Source: Acetobacter malorum (lineage in GTDB: Bacteria; Pseudomonadota; Alphaproteobacteria; Acetobacterales; Acetobacteraceae). From it: DNA of 64,000 nt. Shown one piece after another: positions 25,948 through 35,697 of this stretch. The stretch covers positions 124,001-188,000 of the forward strand of contig NZ_LHZC01000057.1 in NCBI RefSeq assembly GCF_001580615.1, written 5' to 3'. The first letter of the stretch is position 1; each line of letters opens with the position of its first letter. The notes beneath the pieces are model-generated. The model worked only from the letters and a program-made list of their open reading frames with translations. It was not told the DNA's origin and searched no databases. Made by a program: the position numbers and the translations under genes.

Positions 25948-27618
25948 ATGGCATCGAGAAAACGGGCACTTCTATTACCTGTTGTGGTAACATCCGTTGC
26001 CTGTGCGCCATTTATGACTGCGCCATCTGCGCTGGCTGATGACTATAGTGACCTGCTGGATATCCTTCAGCTCAAAGGCAGTCTGACCAAGCATGAGCAT
26101 GATACGCTTCTGGCCAAACATCTGAGCCACACCGCAGCCACCACACAGCACGCAGCCCCTGCCCGTACAGCCCGCCCTGTTCGCACCGCCACGGCCTCTG
26201 GCGCACATCATGCCGGACAGGCTGCGCACACCCTCGGCTCAGGCTATGAAGATGGCATCCGGTTTGATCCGGGCGCACCGGATGAAGCCTCCAGCCGCGC
26301 AGAACTGGCCGCCAACCGGGCCGAAGCCAGCGCTCGTTCCGCGCAGGAAGCGATGCGCTCCACCAATGAGGCCCTGAACAGCAACAGCATTGTCCGGGTG
26401 GCCAAATACGTGCCGGGCAAAGGCCTGACCTTCAAGGCCGGCCCGATCGACATCAACTTCTCCGGTTTTGTGAACGGGTTCTACACCTACAACAGCCCCG
26501 CAGGCGGTCGCCCCGTGGCAGGTGGCGTCTCCACCGGCTCCAGCGGGTTTGATTCCTCCTCCGTACGTAACGGCCTGCTGCCCGCAGGCTTTATCCTCAA
26601 GCTCAGCACTACCCAGTCGGGCATTGATATGTCCGCCGTGCTGGGCATGTATCCGGGCGTGGACAATGCCAAGAACGGGGCCTTCAACGCCAATACAGGC
26701 GGCAGCCCCGTCGGGCTGGGCACCGCCGGGATCGATCTGCGACAGGTTTACGTAACGGTCGGCACCAAAAAAGTCGGGACGTTCAAGATCGGGCGAGACC
26801 TCGCCATCTTCGGCAGCGACGCCATCCTGAACGATGCCACCCTGCTCAGTGTGGGTTCCACCGGTAGTAACGCCGCACCGGGTAATACATCGCTTGGTCG
26901 TATCGGCGTGGGGTATGTCTATGCGGACTGGATCCCGCAGATTTCCTACGTCTCTCCCAAATATCACGGCCTGCAAGGGTCCGTCGGCATCTTCCAGCCG
27001 CTTGATGAATTCAACTTTGCCGGTGGTGATTCCTCAGGCCGCGCGCTCTCTGCCTCCTCCTCTCAGCACTCCTCACCCATGGTGCAGGGCAAAGGCACTT
27101 ACGACTTTACGATTGGTGGCGTGCAGACCCGTATCTGGGCCAGCTTCCTTGTCCAGCATCAGCAGGGCCTGACCAGCCCCGATCTGGATGCCAGCAGCCG
27201 CCGCGGCGCGATGGTGGAAGCAGGAGAAATCGGCACCAAGATCACCTACAAAGGCTTTCAGGGTGTGGCCTATTACTACCGGGGCAGCGGGCTGGGCACC
27301 ACCGGCCTGTTCTTTGACGGCGTTGCGAATAATGGCCGCAAACGGGCGTCGGAAGGCTATTACGTGCAGGCCATGTATAACTTCACCAAGAAGTTCAAGC
27401 TGGTCGGCAGTTATGGTGTGAGTAATCTCTATCAGGCTCCGGGCGAAAACAGCTCACTGCTGGTGCGCCGTAACCAGTCCGAAGTCGGTGCGGCCTTCTA
27501 CAGCCTGACTGACTGGCTGAACCTTGTGGCGGAATACGCTCACACGGAATCTGCCGCCCACGGGCCGAACAAGGAAAGCGACAACTCCGCCTCCGCTGGT
27601 GTCATCCTGCTGTTCTGA
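25948..27618 (+). CDS. outer-membrane porin
   Basis: 556 residues from the ATG at 25948, which has GAGGGAG upstream and opens directly into a signal peptide, MASRKRALLLPVVVTSVAC with cleavage after APSALA. The mature N-terminus holds a helical Ala/Glu-rich segment (EASSRAELAANRAEASARSA, about 110-145) that could form a coiled coil, then a beta-barrel: FSGFVNGFYTYNSP, IDLRQVYVTVGTKKVGTFKIG, alternating aromatic strands, ending SASAGVILLF with the typical terminal Phe. Acetic acid bacteria have large porins of this type. The solute is not known. Confidence 0.88.
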   Translation: MASRKRALLLPVVVTSVACAPFMTAPSALADDYSDLLDILQLKGSLTKHEHDTLLAKHLSHTAATTQHAAPARTARPVRTATASGAHHAGQAAHTLGSGYEDGIRFDPGAPDEASSRAELAANRAEASARSAQEAMRSTNEALNSNSIVRVAKYVPGKGLTFKAGPIDINFSGFVNGFYTYNSPAGGRPVAGGVSTGSSGFDSSSVRNGLLPAGFILKLSTTQSGIDMSAVLGMYPGVDNAKNGAFNANTGGSPVGLGTAGIDLRQVYVTVGTKKVGTFKIGRDLAIFGSDAILNDATLLSVGSTGSNAAPGNTSLGRIGVGYVYADWIPQISYVSPKYHGLQGSVGIFQPLDEFNFAGGDSSGRALSASSSQHSSPMVQGKGTYDFTIGGVQTRIWASFLVQHQQGLTSPDLDASSRRGAMVEAGEIGTKITYKGFQGVAYYYRGSGLGTTGLFFDGVANNGRKRASEGYYVQAMYNFTKKFKLVGSYGVSNLYQAPGENSSLLVRRNQSEVGAAFYSLTDWLNLVAEYAHTESAAHGPNKESDNSASAGVILLF

Positions 27619-27678
27619 GGCGGCTGGTTTTTCTGAACCATCACCACCCCGGAACGTTGGGAAAGAAAGCCGCGCCCT

Positions 27679-27706
27679 GCCTCCCGGCCCTGTGCCGTAA
27701 GGAGGC
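27679..27706 (+). terminator. hairpin after porin gene
   Basis: GCCTCC/GGAGGC and CGGC/GCCG pair in one hairpin with a 3-nt bulge (TAA) and 5-nt loop, 60 bp after the porin stop. No U-run; possibly a weak terminator or leader fold of the next gene. Confidence 0.3.
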
Positions 27707-27754
27707 TGGCTTGCGCCTCTGACGTTCTGACAAGACTTTCAAGGATTGCGCCCC

Positions 27755-28582
27755 ATGCCCACAGCTCCCCTTCTTACCCTGAATGATGGCCACAAAATTC
27801 CCGGCATGGGATTTGGCACCTACCCCATGAATGATCAGGAAGTCGAAGCCGCCGTGCAGGCCGCCCTGCTCACTGGCTATCGGCTGATTGACACCGCCGC
27901 CAGCTATGGGAATGAAACCGGTGTTGGCCACGGGCTACAAGAGTCTGATGTTGAAAGAAAAGACATCTTTCTTGCCACCAAACTGCGCGGAGCCGATCAG
28001 GGATATGACGCCGCCCTCAAAGGGCTGGATGGCAGCCTCCAGCGGCTGAATGTGGACTATGTGGACCTCTACCTCATCCACTGGCCGCTGCCGGAAAAAG
28101 ACCTGTATGTGGAAAGCTGGAAGGCGATGATTGCCGCGCAGAAGGACGGCAAGATCCGCTCCATCGGCGTCTCAAATTTCAAGCCCGCTCATCTGGAACG
28201 CCTCATTCAGGAAACGGGCGTGGTGCCCGCCGTCAACCAGATTGAAATTCATGCGGACTTCCAGCAGACGGACATGCGCCGCTTTAACGCCAAACATGGC
28301 ATTCTGACGGAAGGCTGGCGGCCACTGGGCAAGGGGCTGATGGATAACCCCGTGATTGTGGAGCTGGCGGAAAAACACAACCGCACCCCGGCCCAGATCA
28401 TGCTGCGCTGGTTTAGCCAGAACGACATCATCCCCATTCCCAAATCCAGCAACACGGACCGCATGCGCGCCAATCTGGATATCTTCAACTTCACGCTGGA
28501 TGCGGGCGACCTCGCCGCCATTGCGGGTCTGGAAGCAGGCAACCGTCTGGGCGGTGACCCGGATACCCACGTAGAAGAATAA
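27755..28582 (+). CDS. aldo/keto reductase (2,5-diketo-D-gluconate reductase-like)
   Basis: 275 residues from the ATG at 27755 (AAGGA 9 nt upstream; a TTG three codons earlier is less likely). NADPH-dependent TIM-barrel reductase: LNDGHKIPGMGFGTYPM, catalytic Asp and Tyr in LIDTAASYGNE, Lys in FLATKLRG, His in DLYLIHWPLP, then IRSIGVSNFKPAHLERL, NQIEIHADFQQ and IIPIPKSSNTDRM for the cofactor phosphate. Members reduce keto-sugars or aldehydes, which would suit an oxidative acetic acid bacterium. The exact substrate is not settled. Hairpins follow the stop. Confidence 0.9.
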   Translation: MPTAPLLTLNDGHKIPGMGFGTYPMNDQEVEAAVQAALLTGYRLIDTAASYGNETGVGHGLQESDVERKDIFLATKLRGADQGYDAALKGLDGSLQRLNVDYVDLYLIHWPLPEKDLYVESWKAMIAAQKDGKIRSIGVSNFKPAHLERLIQETGVVPAVNQIEIHADFQQTDMRRFNAKHGILTEGWRPLGKGLMDNPVIVELAEKHNRTPAQIMLRWFSQNDIIPIPKSSNTDRMRANLDIFNFTLDAGDLAAIAGLEAGNRLGGDPDTHVEE

Positions 28583-28603
28583 TTTTTCTACATGTCAGAT
28601 AGC

Positions 28604-28626
28604 GCCTGTCTGGCCATCTGACAGGC
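28604..28626 (+). terminator. hairpin after aldo/keto reductase gene
   Basis: GCCTGTC (28604-28610) pairs with GACAGGC (28620-28626), 9-nt loop. An overlapping alternative pairs TGTCAGAT with ATCTGACA. No strong U-run. Confidence 0.45.
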
Positions 28627-28631
28627 ATAAT

Positions 28632-28676
28632 CCGGCCTGCGGCGGCGTTCTTCGCCCTCATAATGCCGCAAGCCGG
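28632..28676. repeat. second, larger hairpin upstream of lptF
   Basis: CCGGCCTGCGGC (28632-28643) pairs with GCCGCAAGCCGG (28665-28676), 11 of 12 positions matching, and encloses a small GGCG/CGCC hairpin. It may complete termination of the previous gene or form part of the lptF leader. Confidence 0.35.
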
Positions 28677-28757
28677 AACCACTCTTCCTCGCCCGCCCCC
28701 ATTATTCGACCTCAGGGGGTGTTGCTCTGAGAGAGGGAGGGGGTAGATAAGACAGAT

Positions 28758-29903
28758 ATGACCGTCCGTTCATTTCCATCATGGCTGAAAGCACGCGTTT
28801 CCACACTGGATCGCTATGTTTTTCATCAGCTTCTGATAGCCCTGCTGGCCACCACCGGGGGGCTGGCAGCACTTATCTGGCTGATGCAATCACTGCGCTT
28901 TGTCTCGCTGGTGGTGGATCGCGGGTTGTCCCTTCGGGTCTTTATCGAGCTGACCAGCCTGCTCATCCCCTCTTTTGTCGCCGTCGTGCTGCCCATCACC
29001 ACCTTTGTGGTCAGCCTGTTCATCTATCAACGGCTGGCGGGGGACCGGGAATTGACAGTCATGCGCGCCGCAGGGCTTTCCCCCCTTGCTCTGGCGCGCC
29101 CCGGCCTGACCTGCGCACTGATGGCAACCCTCATCGGGTTTTTGCTCAATCTGTGGGTGGTCCCCGTCTCCTATCATCATTTCCGGCAGTTTGAATTCCA
29201 GATCCGGAACAAGATGGCGGCCTTTATGCTGCAGGAAGGCGTCTTCACCAAAGTGTCCGATGTCATGACGGTCTATATCCGTGAACGCAGCCATGACGGC
29301 ACGCTGCATGGTATTGTGGTGGAGGATGACCGCCAGCCCAACAGCCGCGCCACCATTCTGGCCAATCGCGGCACCATGATGATTGTCAACGACACACCCC
29401 GCGTCATCCTGTATGACGGCTCCCGTCAGGTGATCGACCATAAAACGGGACGTCTGGACATGCTGGTCTTTCAACAGGATTCCATGGATCTTTCCTCCAC
29501 CCATCAGGAAGACTCCCGCTTCCGCGATGCGGCGGAAATGTCTCTGCATGAACTGCTGAACCCAGACCCCAAAGAGGTCGCCCCGCGTGATACCGGTAAG
29601 TTCAAGGTGGAGGGCTGGCGCAGGCTAACCTCCCCGCTCACCTGCTTCTCCTTTGCCATGGTTGGTCTGTTTGCCGTGCTGCGCGGCGTGTTCTCGCGCC
29701 ACGGCAACATCAAGCGCCCACTGGCTGCTGTGCTGAGCGTGGTGGGATTACTGGCGTTCAACCTGCTGCTGCAAAATCTTGCCAGCCGGAACATGGCGCT
29801 CATTCCGCTTATCCCGCTGGTGGCCCTGCTGCCCGGCCTGGCGTGTGCGGCCATCCTGTTTGTGCCGGAGCTGCGCCTGCGCTCCAGCAACCGTACGGTC
29901 TGA
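28758..29903 (+). CDS. lptF: LPS export ABC transporter permease LptF
   Basis: 381 residues, YjgP/YjgQ family. LptF and LptG form the membrane core of the LptB2FG complex, which extracts LPS from the inner membrane. Opening LDRYVFHQLLIALLATTGGLAALIWLMQSLRFV gives the first helix; helices 2-3 lie near 55-120; a periplasmic jellyroll domain (about 150-285) includes IYIRERSHDG-like strands and LANRGTMMIVND; helices 4-6 are C-terminal. lptG starts 18 bp after the stop. Confidence 0.93.
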   Translation: MTVRSFPSWLKARVSTLDRYVFHQLLIALLATTGGLAALIWLMQSLRFVSLVVDRGLSLRVFIELTSLLIPSFVAVVLPITTFVVSLFIYQRLAGDRELTVMRAAGLSPLALARPGLTCALMATLIGFLLNLWVVPVSYHHFRQFEFQIRNKMAAFMLQEGVFTKVSDVMTVYIRERSHDGTLHGIVVEDDRQPNSRATILANRGTMMIVNDTPRVILYDGSRQVIDHKTGRLDMLVFQQDSMDLSSTHQEDSRFRDAAEMSLHELLNPDPKEVAPRDTGKFKVEGWRRLTSPLTCFSFAMVGLFAVLRGVFSRHGNIKRPLAAVLSVVGLLAFNLLLQNLASRNMALIPLIPLVALLPGLACAAILFVPELRLRSSNRTV

Positions 29904-29920
29904 GGAAGAACGCGCCCCTT

Positions 29921-31033
29921 ATGGTTGTCTCCGTCACCCTCTCGCTCTACATCGCGCGCCAGTTTGTCTTTTCCGTCATGGCCATGATCGCGTCGCTGAC
30001 CGGCATTGTCTGCCTATTCGACTTTATCGATCTGCTGCGCCGCGTGGCGACCCGGCCAGATGTTTCCACCAATGTGGTGACGGAAATTGCGGCCCTGCAT
30101 GTGCCCTATTTTTCTGTGGAAATTCTGCCGTTCGGTATTCTGCTGGGCGGCATTATCTGCTTCTGGCGGCTCACCCGCTCTTCAGAGCTGATTGTGGCGC
30201 GCGCTGCCGGTATTTCCGCGTGGCAGTTTCTGGCCGGCCCGCTGGCCTGCGCCATGCTGATCGGCACCATCGCAACGGCGCTGATCTCCCCGCTCTCCTC
30301 CGCCATGTATCGCCGGGCGGAAGAGCTGGATCAGCAATATCTGCGCACCGGCGGCGGCCCGCTCAGCCTGTCCAGCGGCTCGCTGTGGCTGCGGCAGGCG
30401 GATAGCCAGTATGACCCCAAAGGTGTGGCCATCCTGCATGCCCGTGGTGTGCAGCTGGATAAAGGCATTCTGCATATTCATGATGTCAGCGTTTTCCGGC
30501 TCGACCGAAACGACAAGCTGGTCATGAGAATCGAATCGCCTGATGGCATTCTGGGCGACCGCGTCTGGGAACTGAAAAACGCGCAGACCGTCCGCCCGAA
30601 TGAAATTCTTCATCCCCTCGGCCCGATGAACCTGCCAACCGACCTGACAGTCGCCCGTGTGCAGGAAAGTTTTTCCTCGCCGGAAACCCTCTCCGTCTGG
30701 GCTCTGCCGAGCTTTATTGCGCTGCTGGACCGCTCCGGATTTTCTTCCATCCGCCACCGGATTCACTTCCAGTCTCTGCTCGCGCTCCCTATGCTGGCGG
30801 GCACTATGGCTCTCGTGGCGGCAGGTTTTTCCATGCGCCCAACACGGCGTGGCGGCGTGGCTCAGATGATCGGGTCTGGCGTTGCGGCGGGATTTCTGCT
30901 TTTCACAGTATCAAAAGTTGCGGAGCAGTTTGGTAACTCCGGTGCCCTTCCCCCCGTTCTGGCGGCATGGGCTCCCACAGTTGCCGGACTTTGCCTCGCT
31001 ATTTCTCTGCTTCTTCACCTGGAGGATGGCTGA
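29921..31033 (+). CDS. lptG: LPS export ABC transporter permease LptG
   Basis: 370 residues from the ATG at 29921 (AGGAAG about 12 nt upstream); the open frame extends into lptF but without homology. LSLYIARQFVFSVMAMIASL begins helix 1, EILPFGILLGGIICFWRLTRSSELIVARAAGIS is the conserved coupling region, followed by a periplasmic domain and three C-terminal helices (MLAGTMALVAAGFSM, GSGVAAGFLLFTVSK, LAAWAPTVAGLCLAISLLL). The stop TGA directly abuts the TTG start of lptD, so the two are coupled. Confidence 0.93.
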   Translation: MVVSVTLSLYIARQFVFSVMAMIASLTGIVCLFDFIDLLRRVATRPDVSTNVVTEIAALHVPYFSVEILPFGILLGGIICFWRLTRSSELIVARAAGISAWQFLAGPLACAMLIGTIATALISPLSSAMYRRAEELDQQYLRTGGGPLSLSSGSLWLRQADSQYDPKGVAILHARGVQLDKGILHIHDVSVFRLDRNDKLVMRIESPDGILGDRVWELKNAQTVRPNEILHPLGPMNLPTDLTVARVQESFSSPETLSVWALPSFIALLDRSGFSSIRHRIHFQSLLALPMLAGTMALVAAGFSMRPTRRGGVAQMIGSGVAAGFLLFTVSKVAEQFGNSGALPPVLAAWAPTVAGLCLAISLLLHLEDG

Positions 31034-33367
31034 TTGACCGTGGCCTCTCGGCCTTCCCGCTTCCGGCTTCTGCACCGCCGGCGCACGCTTGCTGCCGCCA
31101 CGGCGCTGGGAGGCATGACTGCGTGCATTCTGGTCGCAGCGCCCAAGGAGGCGCACGCCCAGTTCAGACCGCAACCCATGCACCTGAACACCGGCGCCAA
31201 AACATCTCCTGATGAACCGGCAACTTTCCAGTCTGACAGCGTGGACTATGATGACCACGCTAACACGGTCACATGGACTGGCAACGTGCAGGTCTGGCAG
31301 GGCGACCATGTGCTACGCGCGGACAAGATTGTTTTTGACCGGGATACCGGCATCGTCGCTGCACGCGGTAACGTGGCCACCATCCAGCCGGATGGCTCCG
31401 TCCTGTACGCCAATTATGCGGAACTGACGGGCAATATGCGCGACGGCATTATGCTGCACGTCAATGCCCGCCTGCCGGAAAACGCCAAGCTGGCCGCCAA
31501 CGGCCTGCGTCGCACGGGCGGCAAGGTCAACGTGATGAGCCGCGCGGTCTATACGGCCTGCGAAATCTGCGAAAAGGACAAGACGCGCGCGCCGTTCTGG
31601 CAGTTCCGCGCCTATGACGCCACGCAGGATCTGCAGCACGAGCGCATTGATTTCCGGGATACGTTTATCGATATCTTCGGCATCCCGGTAATCTACCTGC
31701 CCTACTTCTCCATGACGGACCCCTCGTCCAAACGGCACAGCGGCTTCCTCATGCCCGGCGTGACCCCGCATGACCGTTATCTGGGCACCTACTTCACCAT
31801 CCCCTATTACTGGGTGCTGGATGATAGCTCAGATATTACCGTGCAGGGGCTGTTCTCCACCAAGACAGGGCCGCAGCTCAGCGCGCAGTATAGAAAGCTC
31901 TTCAACTTCGGCATGCTGAATGTGCAGGGTGGCATCGCCTATGATACCCACCGCTCCAGCAGCTACACCAACAACTTTGGGGAACCTGTGGGCCGCGGCA
32001 ACGGCCATGGTATGCAGGGCTATATTTTTGCAAACGGCCAGTTCTCCATCAACAAATACTGGCGCGCCGGGGCCAACATTAATCTGGCCACATCCGCTGA
32101 CTATATGCGGGACTACCGCGTGCAGGGCTACGGCTCCGACACCCTGAATTCCAACGTCTATCTGGAAGGGTTTGGCACAGGCGCTTACAGCCGTGTGGAT
32201 GCGCAGTATTATCAGGGCCTGAACCAGGGTGTTATCCGTAACTCGGATCTGCCGTTCGTGCTGCCGCGCTATACCTATAGCTACCTCGCACAGCCCGATG
32301 CGTGGGGTGGCCGGTTTGGCATGTCCACCACGGACTTCAACGTCCGGCGTGAAAACGGCACGTCCGACATGCGCGGCCAGCTTGCGCTGAACTGGGATCG
32401 CCCCTTCACCAACCGTCTGGGCCAGAAGTTCCTGCTCACGCTGCATCTGGATTCCATGGTCTACCGAGCCAAGAAACTCTACCAGCAGCCCAACTTCTAC
32501 AAAACCGGCGCAACCTCCGTCAGCGGACAGGTTCTGCCGACAATCGCGCTGAAAACCAACTGGCCGTTCATCCGCACCTTTGAACATGGCCACGGCACGC
32601 AGATTGTTGAGCCCATCGTGCAGGCCATTTACGCCCCCAACACCGGGGCAGGCACAAACGACAACATTCCAAACGAAGACAGTCTGGCTTACGAGTTTAC
32701 GGACTCAACCCTGTTCTCGCTTAACCGCTATCAGGGCACGGACAGGCTGGATGGCGGCCTGCGCGGCAATGTGGGCATGCATGCCAACTGGACGTGGGAC
32801 GGTCATGAAATCGACCTGCTGGGCGGTGCCAGTTTCCAGGAGCATATTACGCAAGACCGCCTGCCCTATTCCGGGCTGGACCACCATGTGTCAGACATCG
32901 TGGCCCGCGCGCGCGTTGTGCCCAACCAGTATTTCGACTTCACGGCGCGTATGCGCCTGAACCCCTACACCTCCAAGTTTGACTTCGGGGATGCGCTGTT
33001 CAGCGCCGGGGTGCCGCATTTCCGCGTCCGTGGCGGGTATATTTATGAGCCCGTCACCCCGTATTACTATTACGCAACCGATTACCGCTCTTCCGGCCCG
33101 ACACAGCTGTATTACGTGCGCACCAGCGAGTTGAGCGGCGGCTTCTCCACCGACTGGGCCAACTGGCACCTGTCCGGCTTTGCCCGCCGTAGCCTCTCCC
33201 GCAAGGAATTTGTCTCTCTGGGTGGCGATATCGGCTATAACAACGACTGCTTCGGCCTTGATTTCATGTATCTCAAACAATACACGTCCATTGGTGGTCA
33301 GCAGCGTAACTCGACCTATCTGTTCACTGTCAGCTTCAAAACACTGGGGGCGTTTGGTCTCAAATGA
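31034..33367 (+). CDS. lptD: LPS-assembly protein LptD
   Basis: Outer-membrane translocon that places LPS on the cell surface with LptE. 777 residues from a TTG at 31034; GGAGG lies 9 nt before it and the codon directly follows the lptG stop, which decides the start. A signal peptide has a twin-Arg-rich N region (RLLHRRRTLAAATALGG) and ends at EAHA. The OstA/LptA-like periplasmic domain (about 55-190) includes SVDYDDHANTVTWTGNVQVW; the rest is the barrel, with the family signature IPVIYLPYFSMTDPSSKRHSGFL-type segment. The C-terminal half ends in a strand with GAFGLK. Confidence 0.95.
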   Translation: MTVASRPSRFRLLHRRRTLAAATALGGMTACILVAAPKEAHAQFRPQPMHLNTGAKTSPDEPATFQSDSVDYDDHANTVTWTGNVQVWQGDHVLRADKIVFDRDTGIVAARGNVATIQPDGSVLYANYAELTGNMRDGIMLHVNARLPENAKLAANGLRRTGGKVNVMSRAVYTACEICEKDKTRAPFWQFRAYDATQDLQHERIDFRDTFIDIFGIPVIYLPYFSMTDPSSKRHSGFLMPGVTPHDRYLGTYFTIPYYWVLDDSSDITVQGLFSTKTGPQLSAQYRKLFNFGMLNVQGGIAYDTHRSSSYTNNFGEPVGRGNGHGMQGYIFANGQFSINKYWRAGANINLATSADYMRDYRVQGYGSDTLNSNVYLEGFGTGAYSRVDAQYYQGLNQGVIRNSDLPFVLPRYTYSYLAQPDAWGGRFGMSTTDFNVRRENGTSDMRGQLALNWDRPFTNRLGQKFLLTLHLDSMVYRAKKLYQQPNFYKTGATSVSGQVLPTIALKTNWPFIRTFEHGHGTQIVEPIVQAIYAPNTGAGTNDNIPNEDSLAYEFTDSTLFSLNRYQGTDRLDGGLRGNVGMHANWTWDGHEIDLLGGASFQEHITQDRLPYSGLDHHVSDIVARARVVPNQYFDFTARMRLNPYTSKFDFGDALFSAGVPHFRVRGGYIYEPVTPYYYYATDYRSSGPTQLYYVRTSELSGGFSTDWANWHLSGFARRSLSRKEFVSLGGDIGYNNDCFGLDFMYLKQYTSIGGQQRNSTYLFTVSFKTLGAFGLK

Positions 33368-34797
33368 TCAGTGCTTCAAAAAATCCGCCGTCTCCGGTAT
33401 TCAAGAGTATTCCCGTTCTCCAGCGGAAAGCTGAAAGACTGTCCTGCATGCGTCTGCGCTCTCTTACACTGGCCTGCTCCCTTACGGCTCTGACACTGGC
33501 CTCCGTTGCCCATGCTGCCCCCCATAGCGGGCAGACAAAAGCCGCGTCGGCCTCATCAGCTCCCGCCAAAGCGCCCCACCCGGACGACACCATTATTGCC
33601 GTGGTGAACAGCATTCCGCTGACCACGCGTGATGTGGACAATCGCGGCAAGCTGTTTGCGCTCTCAACCGGTCTCCCGGTCAATGATGAGCTGATGCAGC
33701 GCCTGCGCCCGCAGATTATCCGCCAGCTGATTGACGAACGCCTGCGCACGCAGGAAATTCTCTCCCGGCATATCAATACACCGCCAGAACAGATTGCCGC
33801 CGCCATTGCCGGGATTGAGCGCCGCAACGGCATGCCGGAAAACGCCCTGCGTGACCGGCTGGCGCAGGACGGCGTCTCCCTGACGACGCTGATCGACCAG
33901 ATCCGCGTGCAGATTGGCTGGGTGCAGGTGCTGCGGCAGGAACTGGGTGCCCGTGGCCGTGTTTCCGCCAAGGAAATTGCACAGCGTGAAGACGCTCTGA
34001 AACGGCAGGATGGCCGGACAGAATATAATCTGAGCGAAATCTTCGTGAAGGTGGAAGATCCGCGCCACTCCGAAGAAGAGCTGGCCTTTACCAACACCGT
34101 TATTCAGGAACTGCGCAAAGGCGCACCCTTCCCCATTGTGGCGGCCCAGTTCTCCCAGAGCCAGACGGCGCTGGATGGTGGCTCCATGGGCTGGGTGCAG
34201 GAAGATGAGCTGGACCCGGCTGTGATTGAGATGGTCAAACAGATGCCGGTCGGGGCTGGAGCAATTTCCAACCCCATCAAGGTGCCCGGCGGGTTTGTGA
34301 TCATCACGGTCAATGGCAAGCGGACAATCGGCCATCAGCCGGGGCATGTCATTTCCATTCGTCAGGCTTTCCTGCCGTTTGATGCTGAGCTCAACCCCGA
34401 GCACATCACGCCCCAGCAGCAGCAGACCCTGCAAAAAGCCGTCAAAATTGCACAGACCGTGCATTCCTGTGACGAAGTGGCCGCCATTAACCAGCAGAAT
34501 GGGGAAAGAAGGCCGTCCGACCCCGGTGAACTGCAGCTGGAACGCATGAACCCGCAGATGCGCGGGCTGCTGGAAGGCCTGCCGCTGAACAAGCTCTCCC
34601 GCCCGCTGGTTTCCACGGATGGGATTGCTCTGATCATGGTCTGCTCCAAAAAAGAGAAGAACTTTGCCGACCGCTCACCCAGCGAAATTGCTGACCAGCT
34701 GATGAATGAACGCGTGGAGCAGACAGCCCGCCAGCTGGATAGTGACCTGCACCGCAAAGCCATGATCGACATGCGTATCAAGCTGAAGGGCGTATGA
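33364..34797 (+). CDS. surA: SurA-like periplasmic peptidylprolyl isomerase
   Basis: Chaperone/PPIase for outer-membrane proteins such as LptD and porins. 477 residues from the ATG at 33364, which overlaps the lptD stop (ATGA). An internal ATG at 33448 starts right at the signal peptide (MRLRSLTLACSLTALTLASV, cleavage near AHA) and may be the true start, giving 449 residues. SurA_N domain at about 75-200 (IIAVVNSIPLTTRDVDNR, LRPQIIRQLIDERLRTQEIL), one clear parvulin domain (about 220-325: YNLSEIFVKVEDP, AQFSQSQTALDGGSMGWV), and a degenerate second one. The pdxA gene common between surA and rsmA in other bacteria is absent. Confidence 0.9.
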   Translation: MISASKNPPSPVFKSIPVLQRKAERLSCMRLRSLTLACSLTALTLASVAHAAPHSGQTKAASASSAPAKAPHPDDTIIAVVNSIPLTTRDVDNRGKLFALSTGLPVNDELMQRLRPQIIRQLIDERLRTQEILSRHINTPPEQIAAAIAGIERRNGMPENALRDRLAQDGVSLTTLIDQIRVQIGWVQVLRQELGARGRVSAKEIAQREDALKRQDGRTEYNLSEIFVKVEDPRHSEEELAFTNTVIQELRKGAPFPIVAAQFSQSQTALDGGSMGWVQEDELDPAVIEMVKQMPVGAGAISNPIKVPGGFVIITVNGKRTIGHQPGHVISIRQAFLPFDAELNPEHITPQQQQTLQKAVKIAQTVHSCDEVAAINQQNGERRPSDPGELQLERMNPQMRGLLEGLPLNKLSRPLVSTDGIALIMVCSKKEKNFADRSPSEIADQLMNERVEQTARQLDSDLHRKAMIDMRIKLKGV

Positions 34798-35633
34798 CGT
34801 CCCTCTCCGAGCTTGAAAGCTTAAAGGACGTTATCAGCCGCCACGGGCTGGACGCCCGTAAGGCACTTGGTCAGCACTTCCTGCTTGATCCTGATATCAC
34901 CAACCGCATCGCCGCTCTGGCAGGCTCGCTGGACGGGCGACATGTGGTGGAAGTCGGCCCCGGCCCCGGTGGCCTGACGCGCGCGCTGCTGGGCACCAAA
35001 GCGGCTTCAGTCACCGCCGTGGAAGTGGACCCGCGGGCCGCCGAGATTATCCGGGAACTCATCGCCTTTTACCCGGACCGCCTGACACTGGTGGAAGCAG
35101 ATGCTCTCAAGCAGGATCTGACAACCCTGTGCCCGGCACCCCGGCATATCGTCGCCAACCTGCCTTACAATGTCGCCACGCCGCTGCTGGTTGGCTGGCT
35201 GCGGCAGGGGAACGCGTGGGAACGCCTGACCCTCATGTTCCAGCTCGAAGTTGTCGAGCGGATTTGCGCGCAGCCGGGCTCATCCCATTACGGGCGGCTG
35301 GGTGTTCTGGCGCAGTGGTGCGCGCAATGCGCGATTGTCATGAAGCTGCCGCCGGGGGCGTTTTCTCCCCCGCCTGCGGTCTGGTCGGCTGTTGTCAGCA
35401 TTACCCCTCACGCCGAGCAGCCTGAACCAGCTCTGTTCAAGGCCATGGAGCGGGTCACCGCCGCCGCCTTTGGGCAGCGCCGCAAAATGCTGCGCGGCTC
35501 CCTGAAAGGCCTGCATGGCGAGCGCCTGCTGGCCGAAACCGGTATTGACGGCACGCGCCGGGCTGAAACGCTCACCATCGCAGAGTTTGACAGCCTTGCC
35601 CGCGCCCATCTGGGGCTTTCAGCCAAAGGCTGA
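34794..35633 (+). CDS. rsmA: 16S rRNA (adenine(1518)-N6/adenine(1519)-N6)-dimethyltransferase RsmA
   Basis: Dimethylates two adjacent adenines in the 3' hairpin of 16S rRNA (KsgA). 279 residues: ARKALGQHFLLDPDITNRI, SAM motif I VVEVGPGPGGLTRALL, EVDPRAAEII, the NLPYNVATPLL active-site motif, MFQLEVVERI, and the C-terminal AFGQRRKMLRGSLKGL. Overlaps the surA stop by 4 bp; last gene of the lptF-lptG-lptD-surA-rsmA operon. Confidence 0.97.
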   Translation: MTSLSELESLKDVISRHGLDARKALGQHFLLDPDITNRIAALAGSLDGRHVVEVGPGPGGLTRALLGTKAASVTAVEVDPRAAEIIRELIAFYPDRLTLVEADALKQDLTTLCPAPRHIVANLPYNVATPLLVGWLRQGNAWERLTLMFQLEVVERICAQPGSSHYGRLGVLAQWCAQCAIVMKLPPGAFSPPPAVWSAVVSITPHAEQPEPALFKAMERVTAAAFGQRRKMLRGSLKGLHGERLLAETGIDGTRRAETLTIAEFDSLARAHLGLSAKG

Positions 35634-35661
35634 ACAGGCACTCCCAAAATAGTCTTTGTTC

Positions 35662-35697
35662 GTTCTCGGCGTTACACTCTTTTATAATGCCGAGAAC
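35662..35697. terminator. perfect 9-bp inverted repeat between convergent rsmA and cfa
   Basis: GTTCTCGGC (35662-35670) and GCCGAGAAC (35689-35697) around an 18-nt AT-rich loop containing TATAAT. It lies 29 bp after the rsmA stop. No U-run follows, but the position suits a shared terminator; the TATAAT lacks a -35 and no gene lies downstream of it on the plus strand. Confidence 0.45.

Noticed and set aside
35683-35688. TATAAT in the rsmA-cfa gap as a promoter
   Set aside because: No -35 element at proper distance and no plus-strand gene downstream; it lies in the loop of a likely shared terminator.
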